Counted from the first letter of the stretch, positions 1-11,949 are shown. The stretch: 64,000 bases of DNA from Lentinula raphanica (GCA_027919835.1 JANVFP010000008.1:1240001-1304000), one strand, 5' to 3'. Notes: generated from the sequence alone by a model not told the origin. Numbers and translations: made by a program.

Positions 1-1042
1 GAGTATGATGAGGTTCATGCTGGAGTGCATTACATGCGATACGCTTCTGGACCAGGTACTCTGTTGCGGTAACCGTAGAGACGGCCATACCGATAACAGC
101 AGGCATGATACAGGACACCCAACAATCATGTTCTTCGATATGAAGAATCCGTTTGCTGATTCCTAGAGGACCTGAGAGCAAAGCAACAGCAGTAAACGTA
201 GCAGTACCACCTAGAGCCCCTTCGTCATTTTTGTGTTCATTCCAAAAGTGGTAATAGGAACATACCGATATGCCAGATGATAGATCTCTTCGATGACATT
301 CGGGAAACGGGGATTTACGACGTCACTAGAGCCATAAACGATGAACCTCACGTCGTTTTGAGTCGGTATCCAGAGAGAGACCAGGGATGCCTCTGATATT
401 TCCACGTCCTGGGCCCGGACACTTAGCATTCACATGTATGAAGATCACCTTCAATGAAGGATCCTGCTCTGTGCCAAGAGTGCCCCGATTGATCGTAGCA
501 GGATACACTCTTTCAAAAGTCCCAAGAGCATCTCCCTTTCGATCGTGGTTAAGGAGGTGATAGAAAATGCCTGCGAATCAATTGGTGGCCACAAGGCGAA
601 AGGTCAGTCACTGCCAGACACCAGAAACGAATGCAACGTCTCGGAAAGCTCTAAGATTCTCACAGCATACTTACATCCAGACCTGGGTTCATTCGAGTGT
701 ACCGGATCTTTTCTCTCTCTTCATCGCAATCAGATGGATGTTAGAGACAAAAGGGAGCAAATGGCGTACCTATCCAATCCTGCGACAGAGTACATTCATG
801 ATTAGGGAAATAATCTCCCTCATCGCCACCAACTTCGGTCCAAAATGAGCCCAGTAGACGCGGGCAATTGGCGATATTCTCCGGAGGTTCCCAACTGCGA
901 GTTCATGTTGAGAGAGCAATGAGATACGAGGGGAAGATAGTCGTACGTGTCCTCGCTCAAACTGTCGTAGCCGAACCACTGGAGTTCCGACGCAGTACCT
1001 TGACGAGATATTCCTGATATACGGGTTTGAATTCCAAGTCAT
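1..1042 (-). pseudogene. unidentified minus-strand coding remnant, cut by the window edge
   Basis: Several minus-strand stretches read like protein but sit in different frames: about 1042-770 (containing ARVYWAHFGPKLVAM), about 560-430 (containing FERVYPATINRGTLG), 420-211 (containing DVVNPRFPNVIEEIYHLAYR) and 210 to the edge (containing GTATFTAVALLSGPLG and a hydrophobic run MPAVIGMAVSTV). Some frame changes could be short introns, for example a GTGATC donor near 443. I could not build one continuous model and I do not recognise the family. The last piece may hold a membrane segment. It could be a real multi-exon gene that continues to the left of the window, or a decayed copy. No function is proposed. 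Confidence 0.3.
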
Positions 1043-2590
1043 GATGAAAGTCGAATAGGTCGCACCCAGTTGCTGTCCTCATCGACTCGCGCGCCTTTGA
1101 AATACTCTGAGAGATATGTTCAACTTCAACTAAAATTGTGTTTTAGCAAGAAATCAAAGGCGTACCAACTTGAAAGACTTCCGCGTCTGATTTTGATTCT
1201 TCGTTCTCTTCCTCTTCTTCCTCCTCTTCTTCTTCTACTCGAGCTTTCTTCTTGACGCATTTTGCCATATTGGCGTTTCTTCCCTAAGTGAGCAAAATTC
1301 AAGACCATGAGCCGGCTAACAATAAATCGAATGACAGTGACATTTCTCCAGCGAGCGGTAAATCATTTCAAGCGCCCGCGAGCGCTTATCTAGCTTCTCT
1401 CCTTTCATTCATGATGATGATAGACTCAGTGTCCAGCCGCGCAGGGCAGAAATGACATGGAATAACATAGCTCAAGGTGCGCGCTCTCATTTATGGCTGG
1501 ATTTATCATGTTAACGTTGTCTTTTGCAATGTCATTCATAACCTCAGGTTTCAGCTGGAGGTGGAGCAGCCTGGAGCTAGCCTTTCCGCATGCTACATCC
1601 CAAATTTCTCTTGGTCTTTGCATCCATGTATCGCATGATTCTGGGACTGTTGTACAGCCAGAATGAACACAAGCTCCGCCCACGTCGTTCATTCTGGGCG
1701 TAATACTCTTTCTCTATCGCAATCTTTTCGGTATTCTATCTGACTTCCATTGGGAGACGAAAGACATCATGAAGACCACGAACATAGCTCTGCCCATTCA
1801 CTACTCTCTTGTGACCTGCGCGATATTAAAACTGGTTGAATGGGATATTCACTTGAAATTCATCATGTCTTCGTTTCCAATGACACAGAAGTCGACTCTT
1901 GATGATCCATGTCTATAATATCTAACTCACTTTGTGTCTATCGGACAGCGAACATGGTTCCGCAACGTACATATGGAATACAGAAGTGAGTACTACTTTT
2001 GGAATTTCCGTTCTCGATTCACTCATTTTTCCTTTGAATTTCGGAATTTTGCGTCTTCTGGAGGTATAAAAACTAAGAGCAAAGGCTCCATAACTATTCC
2101 TCAGGCTCAGGTCTTCCGGGATCCATTCCAAGGATGTTCACGTTCGTTCAAATTAAGTACCAGACGTAGGCATCTTTTCATAGTAGTCTGCACTATCCTC
2201 TGATTTCCTACCTTTACAGTCGCGTCCGTTCTTTTTGCTACTAGCGGTGCTCTAGCTAGTGCCACTTTCCCGAGTGAGTTTTCATCATGTTCATCGAACG
2301 CAGTCGGAGCTGATATATCGCATACTAATCAGCAAAAGGGACCATATCGTGTGGTGCATTGCAAGGATTCAAGTCGCTCCCGAAGCATTACAAGGGTAGG
2401 ACATATAATTGTAACCATTTGCAATGCTGTGCGATGATAGGTCATCAGTGTGAGTCTTCGCGAGGGTCATTCAATCGGTGTACGTTGCTGTACGAGGCAT
2501 TTCGAGGGTATTCGGAAAAGCGTACGAGTCTACCCAAACGCGACTTACGTCAATAGATTTTGCTCAAATAAGCGCTCAAGACGCGACTTG
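1043..2590. other. no recognisable gene
   Basis: Only short unrecognised reading frames are present. A polypyrimidine tract of mostly CTT/CCT units lies at about 1200-1245. A short hairpin (arms AAGCGC and GCGCTT, 1370-1387) is followed by CTAG at 1390. I see no promoter or RNA gene that I could defend. Confidence 0.4.
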
Positions 2591-2635
2591 TTATGTAATC
2601 TACTGAGGCCAGTACTTTGACGCTCGTCTCCGTTC
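2591..2635 (+). repeat. 45-bp dispersed repeat, copy 1, just before the DUF6698 gene
   Basis: This 45-bp block recurs in the same orientation at 21760-21804 with 41 of 45 matches by eye. Sequence outside the block is not shared. It ends 15 nt before the start codon of the DUF6698-type gene, so it could be part of a 5' leader or the edge of a mobile element. Confidence 0.7.
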
Positions 2636-2650
2636 TTCCACTCAGTCACC

Positions 2651-4511
2651 ATGCCATCACTAAAGAGAACTATCAAGCCCTCTCAACATCATCATAAAAA
2701 GCCTCGAGTGTCTCTTCAAGCACGTCCTCAAATCATCAAGCCTAAACCTGGAGGCATTCTACACTCAAGCCCAAGCTCAAGCTCAAGCTCCCCGACAATG
2801 ACAGCTCTTCTGATAACGACAGCTCCTCCGATTCCTCAAGTAACAATAGCAATACAGACAAGTCTTCTGATGAACCTCCTAGTACCGACACAACGACTAC
2901 TGAAGATGAGCCGGAACTAGATACAAATCAGGATCGACCCACTGGAATTATGTATGTGATCCTACTTCGTCTTACTCCCTTGTTGATCTTTCTTCATTCT
3001 ACAGAAAACGGCGCATAGATCCAATGGACAAGATTGGTCGTTGGGCTGTCTACTCAATCAATCCATTTCTCAACATCCCAGCCATTGAGGCGACAAAGTT
3101 CGAGTCACTCGAAGATGATTATGAGTATGTTCACACTATTTGACTTTTACTGTATCTCTATTAATGGTCATCGGCCTGATGATATCGACGACTCTCTCCT
3201 CAAGACTTGGGACCAACTCGTAGTCCTAGCGCCGGCTCTTGGACACCTGTTCAAAAAAGTGCATACAACGAGAGGTCAGATTGAGTTTGCTAGTGCCCTT
3301 CGCAAGGTGAATAGCTTTGTGTCAATATCCTCAACTCTCTAACTATAGTTTATATAGATCTCACGAAGCGTTTCGAGTGCGAGGCAATACCACACAGGTC
3401 TCATTCGCCGGGAGATTATTGACTGGACCAGTTCAGATAAGAACGATCCGCATCTCGCAAAACACCCCAAATCTCTTCGCAGCGTCAACCACCCAGCAAC
3501 ACTTCGTCTCATCATTCCTCAATGTCACCTTTCGAAAGTCAATGATTTAGAGTGAGTGCAATTACTTCCGCTGCATATTTGCTTTGAATCTTCTTCAGAT
3601 TTGTCGAAAAGCTTCAAAACGGTTCTATCGCCATCAAGGCAACTGACTGGCCTGCATTTTTGTATGATGAAGACCAAGTCAACGATGGTGATATCGAAGA
3701 AGGTCTATTCACGGGTCCATTTCTTTTCAATGTACGTTGCTATCTTGTTTCATTCATTTCACTATGGTCACCTCAATCTTGTAGGTTTTCTATGCAATCT
3801 TCTTTGGAATCGGGTCGGCCACAACTGGCAAATATCAGAAGAACTCTATCGCAGCACGTAACGGGATGAAAAAGGTGACTGGAAGAAATATCGCATATGC
3901 TGCACTACAGGTATGCGCTTGTCCCTTTCGAATCGTACCGATTTACAAGTTTACTTTACATTAGGCTCGTTTCGCTCTTTCTGCAGTCGAAAAGTGGAAT
4001 GTACCAGATGGCCACTTCGACTATCAAGACTTCTACAATGAAATTGTCGACTATTTGAAGAGTTTCCTGAAGATGAGCAATCCGTCTCGACATTAGATTA
4101 TTGGAACAAGTGTGTGGTTTTGAATTCAATGATGCTTTAGGTCTCTAACCCACTTCCAGGAAAGTATTCGGCCACAAAGATGGCTTGGCTGGCCGTGAAA
4201 ACAACGACGTCGACGTATCGAACAATGGAGAGAATGCCGAAACCGCTGTTTCGACAACATCTATGGCTCGCACAGCACGAAAGGCAAGGAATGCGAAGCG
4301 TACCACTGTCAGGGTTTGGACCAAGCTTTCTTTTTATCACGGTCTGTTCTTTTCTGCTTGCGCTTTCCATTGCTTCTGCACCCATGTATCATATTGCTTT
4401 GCTGTATCGTCAATTGATGTCTTATTTGTCGCAAAGATTGTATGGATTGAGAGAACTGGTATATTGATGAGGCAAGCTATAACTAACAGATATCCCTATA
4501 GATTCATATAA
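2651..4511 (+). pseudogene. DUF6698-type protein gene, with a frame break near its start
   Basis: The product resembles the DUF6698 family, a group of unknown function that is expanded in Agaricomycetes. Motifs in order are a basic N-terminus (MPSLKRTIKP), an acidic Ser/Asp/Thr-rich linker, DPMDKIGRWAVYSINPF, RPDDIDDSLLKTWDQL, LIRREIIDWTSSDKNDP, a WPAFLYDEDQ block, and NGMKKVTGRNIAYAALQARF followed by FYNEIVDYLK. The tail near 4185 is Ser/Thr/Arg-rich. Several short introns are visible, for example 2952-3003 and 3553-3598. Two things are wrong. The N-terminal frame and the acidic linker are in different frames around 2745-2770, inside a run of (C)AAGCT repeats, and no splice pair explains it. 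I also find no good acceptor between about 3126 and 3170. It is probably decayed or misread. The true 3' end lies somewhere between 4311 and 4511. A DUF6698 identity is likely; function is unknown. Confidence 0.6.
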
Positions 4512-4557
4512 TGCACTACAAGCCCTCGCATCACCTCACAATGCGCTACGATGCATT

Positions 4558-5150
4558 GTGGTGCATCACAACGTTTGGTCTGTTTTGCTGATAGTAGGCT
4601 ACCGGCCGTACTACTACTCTCAGACCAAACGGTCCAACGACACTACCCAGTGTCTCAACACCAGAGATTCCGACACTCTAGTCAAACGCGCCAGTCCAAC
4701 TCTGAGCTTCAACAACTCTCAATGGATGTGGACGTCTGAACTGGCTAATGGTATCATTCCGGATGGCTCGCGAGGCTTCCGCAAAACCTTTGTGCCACCC
4801 CAAGGAAAAACACCCGCATTCCTGACTCTCGCGTATGCCGTAGACAACGTGTATACTCTCTTCGTTAACGGCTGGCAAGAGACCTTCTGGATTCCAGGAC
4901 CTGACCTTTGACGATAGCACTTGGTCTCCTGCTGTCACCGAAGGTGGCAACGGAGCTCAACGGAGTCGCCCCTTGGGGAAACGTTGTCAGTGGCTGGCAG
5001 TGATCCTTTGTCGTTTACTCTGGCTAGTGGACTGGGTGGGAATTATCCTCCTGGTGCCTGAGCCTTCCGTTACAGCCTTACTCAGACTCTTCCTGCGGGA
5101 CAAACTTCTACTATCATTACCCTAGTTCTTCAAAATCCATTTCCCTCGTA
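4558..5150 (+). pseudogene. relic of a secreted Gal-binding-like/lectin-like protein
   Basis: Pieces of a secreted agaricomycete protein can be followed: LSFNNSQWMWTSEL, RGFRKTFVPPQGKTP and YTLFVNGW in one frame (4694-4890), then FDDSTWSPAVTEGGNG (4908 onwards), then GVAPWGN in another frame. Near 5070-5140 AFRYSLTQTLPAGQTST follows an in-frame TGA. The order matches the repeated beta-sandwich module that I know from secreted fungal proteins with a galactose-binding-like fold. Frameshifts, a stop and the lack of a signal peptide show that it is not functional. Family assignment is by motif memory only. Confidence 0.5.
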
Positions 5151-6582
5151 TTTTTTAGTTTTCATGCAAACTAACCTTCGGCATTTCAAGAAGCATGTAT
5201 CGCAAGCATAATCCGAAGTTCCGGTGAGCTGAATCCACGGGATGGTGGAATCGGAAGGGTTTTAAATTGTTTGAAAAACTTTTCAGTGCCGGCAACGATA
5301 TTTTGACCCAAAGACATCCTTTTCCTGCTTGGAAAAATACATAGCGAGGTCAAGTATACACCATGTTGCGGGACCCCACCTCCGGCGGAGCCGAGTATTT
5401 TCCTTCCTTCCTTCCATGCTACATTGTACTTGAAGCCGGTAGCTGTCTGGAAGATGTGTGCTGTTTCGGAAGCACATCTTTGTTGTTTTTTGAAAAAGTG
5501 GGGTAATGATAGTAGTACTGTGACTGTCATCGATATAGACACCGACCATATAGCAAGCTTGTCTTGCGAGAGTCTGCCTAGGGGAGACTAGACACCGACC
5601 GTAACGAGTATTCACTATGCATCAACGGAGCCTTCGTCGGAATGTTGTATGATCGTCCTTAGGGTTCCATGACGTGAATTTCGAACACATAGATATAATA
5701 GAAATTTTTGCAGGTTTGTCTGGGTATAGAGAAGTAATAAATTCTCCATGATCAAGACTTTGTATCCAGCAATGACTCTGAGCTAGTATGTAATGAGCGT
5801 CTGCTGAACGTCACGTTGTGCCATTTGGCTCCTTTTTTACTCTAATGATTGCGAGCGAAGCGAAGCAACTGGGTTCATGTGGACCGCGTAGAGACTGGTC
5901 TGAGTTTGTACTTGTTTGTATTTTGCGTGACACCGATAACTTTTGCTCTTTTTGACATAAATGCGTCCTTTCTCATTCAATTCGTTGTCTTTTCATCCGA
6001 TGCTCTCAAAGTATGCTCACCTCGACTGCTCGAACTAGCTTGTGCGCTTTTGAACGGTGTAATGAGGTCAATTTTTGAACCTTCTGCAGCTAGGGAGAAA
6101 CCGGGAACAAGACGCGTATGGCGAGTTCAATACTTTTTCTACTCTTCTTCTACTAACGTAGTATATCTTTTGGAGTACCAGATTGGCCTTGTATCACTGA
6201 CTGGGATTAAGCTTCGCGAGCACATCACCGTGCTACGGTGAATACCTTGTAAATAGCAAGTAAGACTATGCTGGACAGCTCATTGGCTCTCCTGCATAAA
6301 CCTTCGCCTTTTCTCAAGACGGTTCAATCTCAACTTTAGTGGTGTGTCGCGTCCATGTTGCAACTTGCGATCGAAGATGCTGGCTGATGCTGTTCCAAAA
6401 ACACTGTCACGGTCGTAATTTCGACAATCAAGGTTGTTTACCATCACATCCACGTGTGTGCGTCACTGGACTCGAGAAATCGCCCTTGTTCTAACTACAG
6501 CATTCAATTTCAGGGTTAACTGCGTTTCAGAGCCACAATATCCTTTCATCTCGTTACAACCTACTCCGAGCTTTCGATCCGC
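5151..6582. other. no recognisable gene
   Basis: AT-rich sequence with only short, unconvincing reading frames. The longest (5849-6241, plus) has no ATG at its start, no recognisable motif and no splice context. I see nothing else to annotate. Confidence 0.45.
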
Positions 6583-8038
6583 TTGTCCGGTAAAAGCACC
6601 TATGTACTTACCCTTCAGCAGGAAGGCGTCGATCTTCACCCTACCGAACCTTGGGTGCTTACCGGATTGTCAAACGGCCAAGCTCATATCTATCACGCAG
6701 AAGCCGGTGATCTCCTCAAGACCTTCGAGGTAGCCAATGTTCCTGCTTGCTGCATAAATTTCATCGCAAGAGATCACCGGCTCGTTGCTGGGAGCGACGA
6801 TTTTCAGCTGAGAGTGTTTAACCGCAAGCCTCACCCATGTCGAAGTCACAAGTTTCGAAGCGCATCCAGACTGCATACGCTGTCTAGCGGTTCATCCGAC
6901 GTTAAGCGTGGTGCCAACAGGAAGTGATGATATGACGATCAAGGCCTGGGACTGGAAGAAAGGACGTCTAGGTATGGATCATAGCACTTTGTTTTGACAT
7001 ACTCTTGAACTCCTTTCAATTCCTTCATACAGATGAATCAAGGCCACACACACTATATCATGAACTTTGCTTTGTGACCCCACAGATCTCAATACCTTTG
7101 CCTCTACCTACCTCGATAGAACCGCAAAAATATAGTACATCTCTACAATCTCGTCCACTTCATCCCCCCAAGCTAACTTTACGGTTGATGCGCACGAAAA
7201 AGGCTTCAATTACGTCGACTTCTGTCCTGGGAACGACAAACCCTACCTTGTCACTTGCGGAGACGACAAAACCGTCAAAGTCTGGGATTCATGGAAAGAC
7301 ATATGAATAAATTTTCCTTCTCTGTCTTTCATCCTAGTTTGCCGATTACGACAGACCCTATCGTCACCTGCGGAGACGACACAAGGATCAAATTCTGTGA
7401 TTATCTCTCCACAAGCTGTGTATAGACCATGAAAGGACACATGAATGATCTGGGTATGGACGCTTTTTCCGGAGGACTTTTCTCAGTGCTCGTGGAAACG
7501 GAATCGTCATTTTTGGGATTGGGAAACTGGAGAAATAGCTAGAAGGATCGATGTCGATGCTAAAAATGCAAGTCACTCTTCTCTTTGCTTACATACCCAA
7601 CGTACCTCCATAAACCTTGATCATATCCTTTGTAGATCTACTGGTCATCCAATAACACACTCGTTGCCATTACATCAGACGATTCCTTCTATATACTACG
7701 TTTTGACAACGAGGCGCTAGCTGAAGGAGGTCTTAAAGAACTCAGACGAAGGTGCAGAGGAAGCATTTGAAGTCATTGCTGATGATCAGGCAAGGTATGT
7801 CAGATGTCTATACGTCGCTGCGCGCGTTTGATCCTCGTTCTGATTTTTCCAATCTCTGGAGTGTAAAACCCGCAAAATGGATCGGCGATTGTCTCATATA
7901 CACAATGTCGAGCAACATGCTGATCTTAACGTCTACACGTATCATCTCTCTCTTGCGGTGGGTGAGTATCGGATAGCGGTGATCAAGGGAGAGATGGAAG
8001 AAGCAGATGGAATCTTCAAGAGACCCTGGCGACCATAA
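6583..8038 (+). pseudogene. decayed copy of coatomer beta-prime (COPI, Sec27/COPB2) WD40 gene
   Basis: The working protein is a WD40-repeat subunit of the COPI vesicle coat. Here the WD40 order is still readable: HPTEPWVLTGLSNGQAHIY, LLKTFEVANVP and [12 protein letters not shown] (6610-6830). After a 1-nt frameshift come [19 protein letters not shown] and [15 protein letters not shown] (6838-6970). Then, with stops, come FALDPTDLNTFAS.YLDRT, DAHEKGFNYVDFCPGNDKP and DDKTVKVWDSW (7060-7300), and VAITSDDSFYILRF.NEAL and VKPAKWIGDCLIYTMSS near 7660-7920. GT-starting gaps remain where introns would be, so this is a duplicated gene and not a processed cDNA copy. It has at least three frameshifts and several stops, and lacks the N-terminal exon and the C-terminal alpha-solenoid. 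Confidence 0.85.
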
Positions 8039-8178
8039 GTCATAACACCGAACGTCCCCATCTTCATCCTGTAAGAACAACCGTATTTTCACCAGGATGT
8101 TTCGTGAATATTACTGTCAGCGTCAGATGCTACTACGATAAATGTAAACGAGAGGTCTAAGCAAGTGTTTGTTCTCCG

Positions 8179-8522
8179 TTACAGCGCCTACCATAATTCA
8201 TGGCAAGTGCACTTTTTTCTTACGTCGAGAAATAAAAGGTACCCGAGAGGTCCCGAGTGATCGATGCTGATGGCTGGCAGTGAAGCCGAGAAATTTTGGA
8301 GGAATTACGGCATGGATCAACAATTGATCATCCGGCATTAGTCGGCATACTGATGTAAGAGCACAAGAATGGAGAGAGATGGAGAGCCAGGAGAGGTTTC
8401 CATGGAATCTGAGTGATTCTACTAAGTCACATCTCTTCAGATCTCTTCACATATCTCGGGTACCTTTTATTTTTTGAGTCAGAAAAAAGTGTGCTTGACA
8501 TGATTTATGGTAGGCGCTGTAA
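8179..8522. mobile_element. MITE-like element with about 70-bp terminal inverted repeats
   Basis: The left arm 8179-8248 and the right arm 8454-8522 are reverse complements with few mismatches. Both ends read TTACAGCGCC outward-in, and the inner part of each arm carries an AAAAGGTACCCGAGA-type match. The 344-bp unit has no coding frame, so it would depend on a transposase elsewhere. I see no clear target-site duplication outside TTACAG; TTA on the left faces TAA on the right. The superfamily is not assigned. Confidence 0.85.
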
Positions 8523-8886
8523 GAGTATGCGGTGAGTGAAAAGGTGGGAACGCGAGGGCGAATACGAAGGAAGTTGTAGCTCTTGATATTGAAGAAGAAT
8601 TCCTTACATCGTTGGCGAAAAAAATCGATGAATCATTGTAGATAAGTACATAGTCTTTTGGCGGGCTCGGTAAACGACGGAAAAGGCAGGCTATCACATA
8701 CGTCACGAAAATTGAATTGATTAGAAAAAGTCTTCGTTTCTGGCTCTCAAATCGCCTTTAATCAACAAATCTTTTTGGAGGAGAAAAGGAGAATCATTAT
8801 GAAAACCGAATATTATTAATGGAATTTCTGGATATTTAAAGGCTACGTGGCCGCTTCCTTTTTTTCCATCTCTTCAACCAACCACA

Positions 8887-10018
8887 ATGTCAAAACGATA
8901 CATACTCCTCGATAAATCACCCAACAACAACGGAATATATACTCAGATGTATGTACTCACTTGACTACCTCTGATAGTCGCGGCTACTAACATAAAGTAT
9001 ATCAGGCCATTCCATGCCTCCGGCCACTCACAACCACCATTACCTATCTCCATCCAGGCGGAAACTGAAGAACAAGCCACCACACTTCATCTAGCCCTCC
9101 AGCGATGGATCAATAAAAACCCCTTTCATACATCGACGCAGTTCATCGGAGAATTTCTCTCCTCTAGTACCCTTCAAACCACCTTGAATTTTGTGGGCCC
9201 TAGCGCTGATAATACCTACTGGTGGGTGAGCTATGGCGATAGATCAGGTTTGTATATGTCGAGGTAAGTACTGCAAATGCAAGTTATGAAACAAGTTGAT
9301 AATATGCATTTTCAGTCGAGAAGCCATCGGAACAGTGGATTTACCTCGCAATGCCAGCGATTGGCGAAGAGGCTATGCTTTCAAAACGTTTATAGAAGCG
9401 TTCCGAGCTTCCCTAACTGGTGATACAAGCAACCGGCTCCATGACTATAATCCTACTGTGTACCCTACAGTCGCTGCCGAGATTCGTCGGAAGTTGCTCT
9501 CGACTGCTTCAGTCACACAGGCCAATCTTGAGGATAGCAATGTTTCGGTCGCCGATGATATTTTGGTGCCCTCGACTCCTCCAACACATGAGGGGTCTTC
9601 GGCCCCAGGTCCCTCTCCTCATGATGTTCCCCAGTCAAGTCAGGACGCAGGCTCCTCTAATCTTGCAGCCAGCAATGTTCCGGTCGATAATATCTCAGTG
9701 CCCTCGACTCCAACACATGAGGGGTTTTCGGCCCTAGGTTCCTCTCCCTACGTGAAAGGTAAAGCAGTCGACTCATCATCCAGGCAACCTTTTGAACTGG
9801 GAGTTACATGGGGTCGTGCGCTCCTTCGAGCAATGAACTGGGATACGGAATCCATTGATTCATTGGAAGCATCCATCTCCCAGGCCGGCATGAATTCTGC
9901 GCAATTTTCCGTTGACATTCTCGAAGAATTCCCTGAGATAATGAACCCAAAGCTTGCCTGTTTTGTATGGGCACTGTACCACGGACAACTGAATGAGCCC
10001 TATGCATATGAGCTTTGA
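8887..10018 (+). CDS. uncharacterised protein, three exons
   Basis: Exons 8887-8948, 9006-9263 and 9316-10018 join cleanly with GT-AG introns of 57 and 52 nt and give 340 residues. The N-terminal part (LHLALQRWINKNPFHTSTQF, then TYWWVSYGDRSG) looks globular. The middle is Ser/Pro-rich and holds an imperfect duplication: SNVSVADDILVPSTPPTHEG (from 9536) and SNVPVDNISVPSTPTHEG (from 9671), each followed by a Pro/Ser stretch. The C-terminal part (FELGVTWGRALLRAMNW to HGQLNEPYAYEL) looks globular again. No signal peptide, membrane segment or known motif is seen. It lies between two pieces of the coatomer pseudogene. The reading frame is intact and splice sites are good, so I take it as a real gene of unknown function. 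Confidence 0.75.
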
Positions 10019-10258
10019 TTGGGGTTATCTGATTATCTACTAATAGCAATGTTCTCGAAGTTCGGACAATATATGTTCCCCATTTCACCTTCACCTTTGT
10101 CTTTTAATCTTACTTCTCATCTTGGTTCACTTCATGTACTGGTTTATTCTATGTTCTTACTCGAAGACTGATTTGTATCGTTCTCCCTATTAGTGTATAT
10201 ACTGTATCTTTCCTTAAATCTTCTTCATTGAATCAACGCTAGTCATTGTTCTCGATAC

Positions 10259-10453
10259 TCAAGCATGAATCATAACTAGTGACTGGTTGCATTGAAAATC
10301 GTCGCTCCCAGCAATGAACCAGCTCTCCTTTGCAACAGAGTTTGTGCAGCAAAGAGGAACATTGACTACCTCGAAGGTCGTGAGGAAAGCCCTGGTTTCT
10401 GCGCAATAGATGTGGAATTGACCGTTGTATAATCCGGTTAGCACCCAACGTTC
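10259..10453 (-). pseudogene. second coatomer beta-prime fragment, inverted
   Basis: The minus strand reads WVLTGLYNGQFHIYCAETRA, then TFEVVNVPLCCTNSVAKESW and FIAGSDDFQ. This is the same WD40 segment as the first part of the plus-strand relic at 6640-6825. Both copies have a Cys-Cys pair where the usual coatomer sequence has Val-Arg-Cys or similar. The frame is bounded by stops and no other exon is visible nearby. Confidence 0.8.
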
Positions 10454-10459
10454 TCAGGT

Positions 10460-11394
10460 ATCTCTTATAACTTGAAAATTTGAGGTGAACATCAGTGGCC
10501 GAAAATGACGAGCATGAGACGAAGATTTACCCCCAACTTCTCTTCTGTCAAAAGGGGCAGTGAAAATGATCAATCGCGATATGCTGAACCGCTCATTTCA
10601 GTTTGAGCCTGCGTGAGTGGAGAAATCAAAAATCATTATAGATATGCAAGACAGCCAAGATACATTATTATTACGGTAATACTAGTACAGCAGAGACTCG
10701 TATGCTTCCCAAATGAATAAGAGAGAATATGATTTAATCAAAGGTGAAGTCAAGAGGAAATAGTTCAAGTTCCGGATCCTGGAGGGGATAAGTGGCTCGA
10801 GTAGCGGGGAAAGGTAAACGGACTGGGTCACTTTGAAGCTGTGGCCATTCGAGTGGCTGACGAACGGGAGGTGCAGCACCTTGAGAAGCTAACATCTCGT
10901 CAACATCGGCTTGACAGCAAGGGCTTTGCCACCAACGGTGGCCATTCTAGTTCGAGGGATGATCACAAAGAAAATTTCAAGATTTATCATTACCGGTTTC
11001 CCAATAAATTACACACGATTTTTATAGGCTCAGCCGCAGTGTTTGTACAGAATCTGCATGGATGATTCACCCAAATTCCTCTAATAAAGTTTGCATTTGG
11101 GCAAGAGTGGGATGACAGCTGTCACTGCCCAATGTTACAACCTATTTTTTTTCTTTGGAGGTGCGCTTAAGGAGCTCCAAGCAGCCAACATGTATCGTCG
11201 TCTCTTGGGTCCACGCGGTTGGTGCAAGGTACTTTGTCCTTGCATTGGTTAGCATAGGTTTGCATAGTCGATCATAGTCACAATCTTAGGTTTTTCCGCT
11301 TCTTCCTCCTCGGGGAAATGCTCTTACGCACAGTGTGTGGGGCTCGACCGGGTCTTCCACTCCCATTCAGATCTCCATATCCTTACTACTCACC
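10460..11394. other. no recognisable gene
   Basis: Short frames on both strands, none with motifs or splice context. Confidence 0.4.
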
Positions 11395-11616
11395 TTATCT
11401 AACGCCATCTTCATCTCTATCTGACCCGGTTATACCCACTAAAACCCCGTTTATGTGTTCATCCGTCCAGTCCTTTGGGAGTTTCTCTTCATCTGCGAGA
11501 ACTTCTTTCCAAGTCTGGAGGACCAGCCTTTTTGGTAGGGCCTTTGCTTCATATCTTCGGTTTGTCATACGGCGGTCAAGTTCGAGTCGGTTGTTGATCA
11601 CTTTGAGCCACCGGTT
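11395..11616 (-). mobile_element. LINE (non-LTR retrotransposon) RNase H-end fragment
   Basis: The minus strand encodes NRWLKVINNRLELDRRMTNR, then ALPKRLVLQTWKEVL and LPKDWTDEHINGVLVGI. This pattern is typical of the RNase H to C-terminal region of fungal LINE polyproteins (Tad1-like), where the sequence [L/V]INxRL..D and LxxTWxGVLxDExxLPxDW recurs. Upstream on the minus strand there is a stop and downstream the frame ends within 10 codons, so only a fragment of roughly 75 codons remains. Assignment rests on motif memory. Confidence 0.6.
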
Positions 11617-11949
11617 TCAGACTTCATTTTCTGGGAAGGGTTGACCATCGTTACTGAACACTCTCTCGCATCTTAGTATCTTTGCAGCTCACTGGAACAC
11701 ACACCATATAGCTCTATGACCTTCAGAAGTAAGGTTGGGATCACATCAGTGTAAGAAAGCAGTTTCTGTGACAGCCAGACCGCTTGTAAGTCAGAGCACT
11801 CGTCAAAGGTTGAAGGCAGCTGTCCAAGATAGGCAATTCTGGGTTTGTTTCATCGACTCGGATGTCGGAACAAGGTTCAGCTTCTTACATGATTCACTCT
11901 TGCTAATTTATGCAAAAGTCATAATATATGTGCTGCAAATACGCTCTAT

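Noticed and set aside
5849..6241. 130-codon plus-strand frame
   Set aside because: It has no ATG at its start, no motif, and lies in a gene-poor AT-rich stretch.
11318..11644. 108-codon plus-strand frame
   Set aside because: It is the reverse shadow of the LINE fragment on the minus strand.
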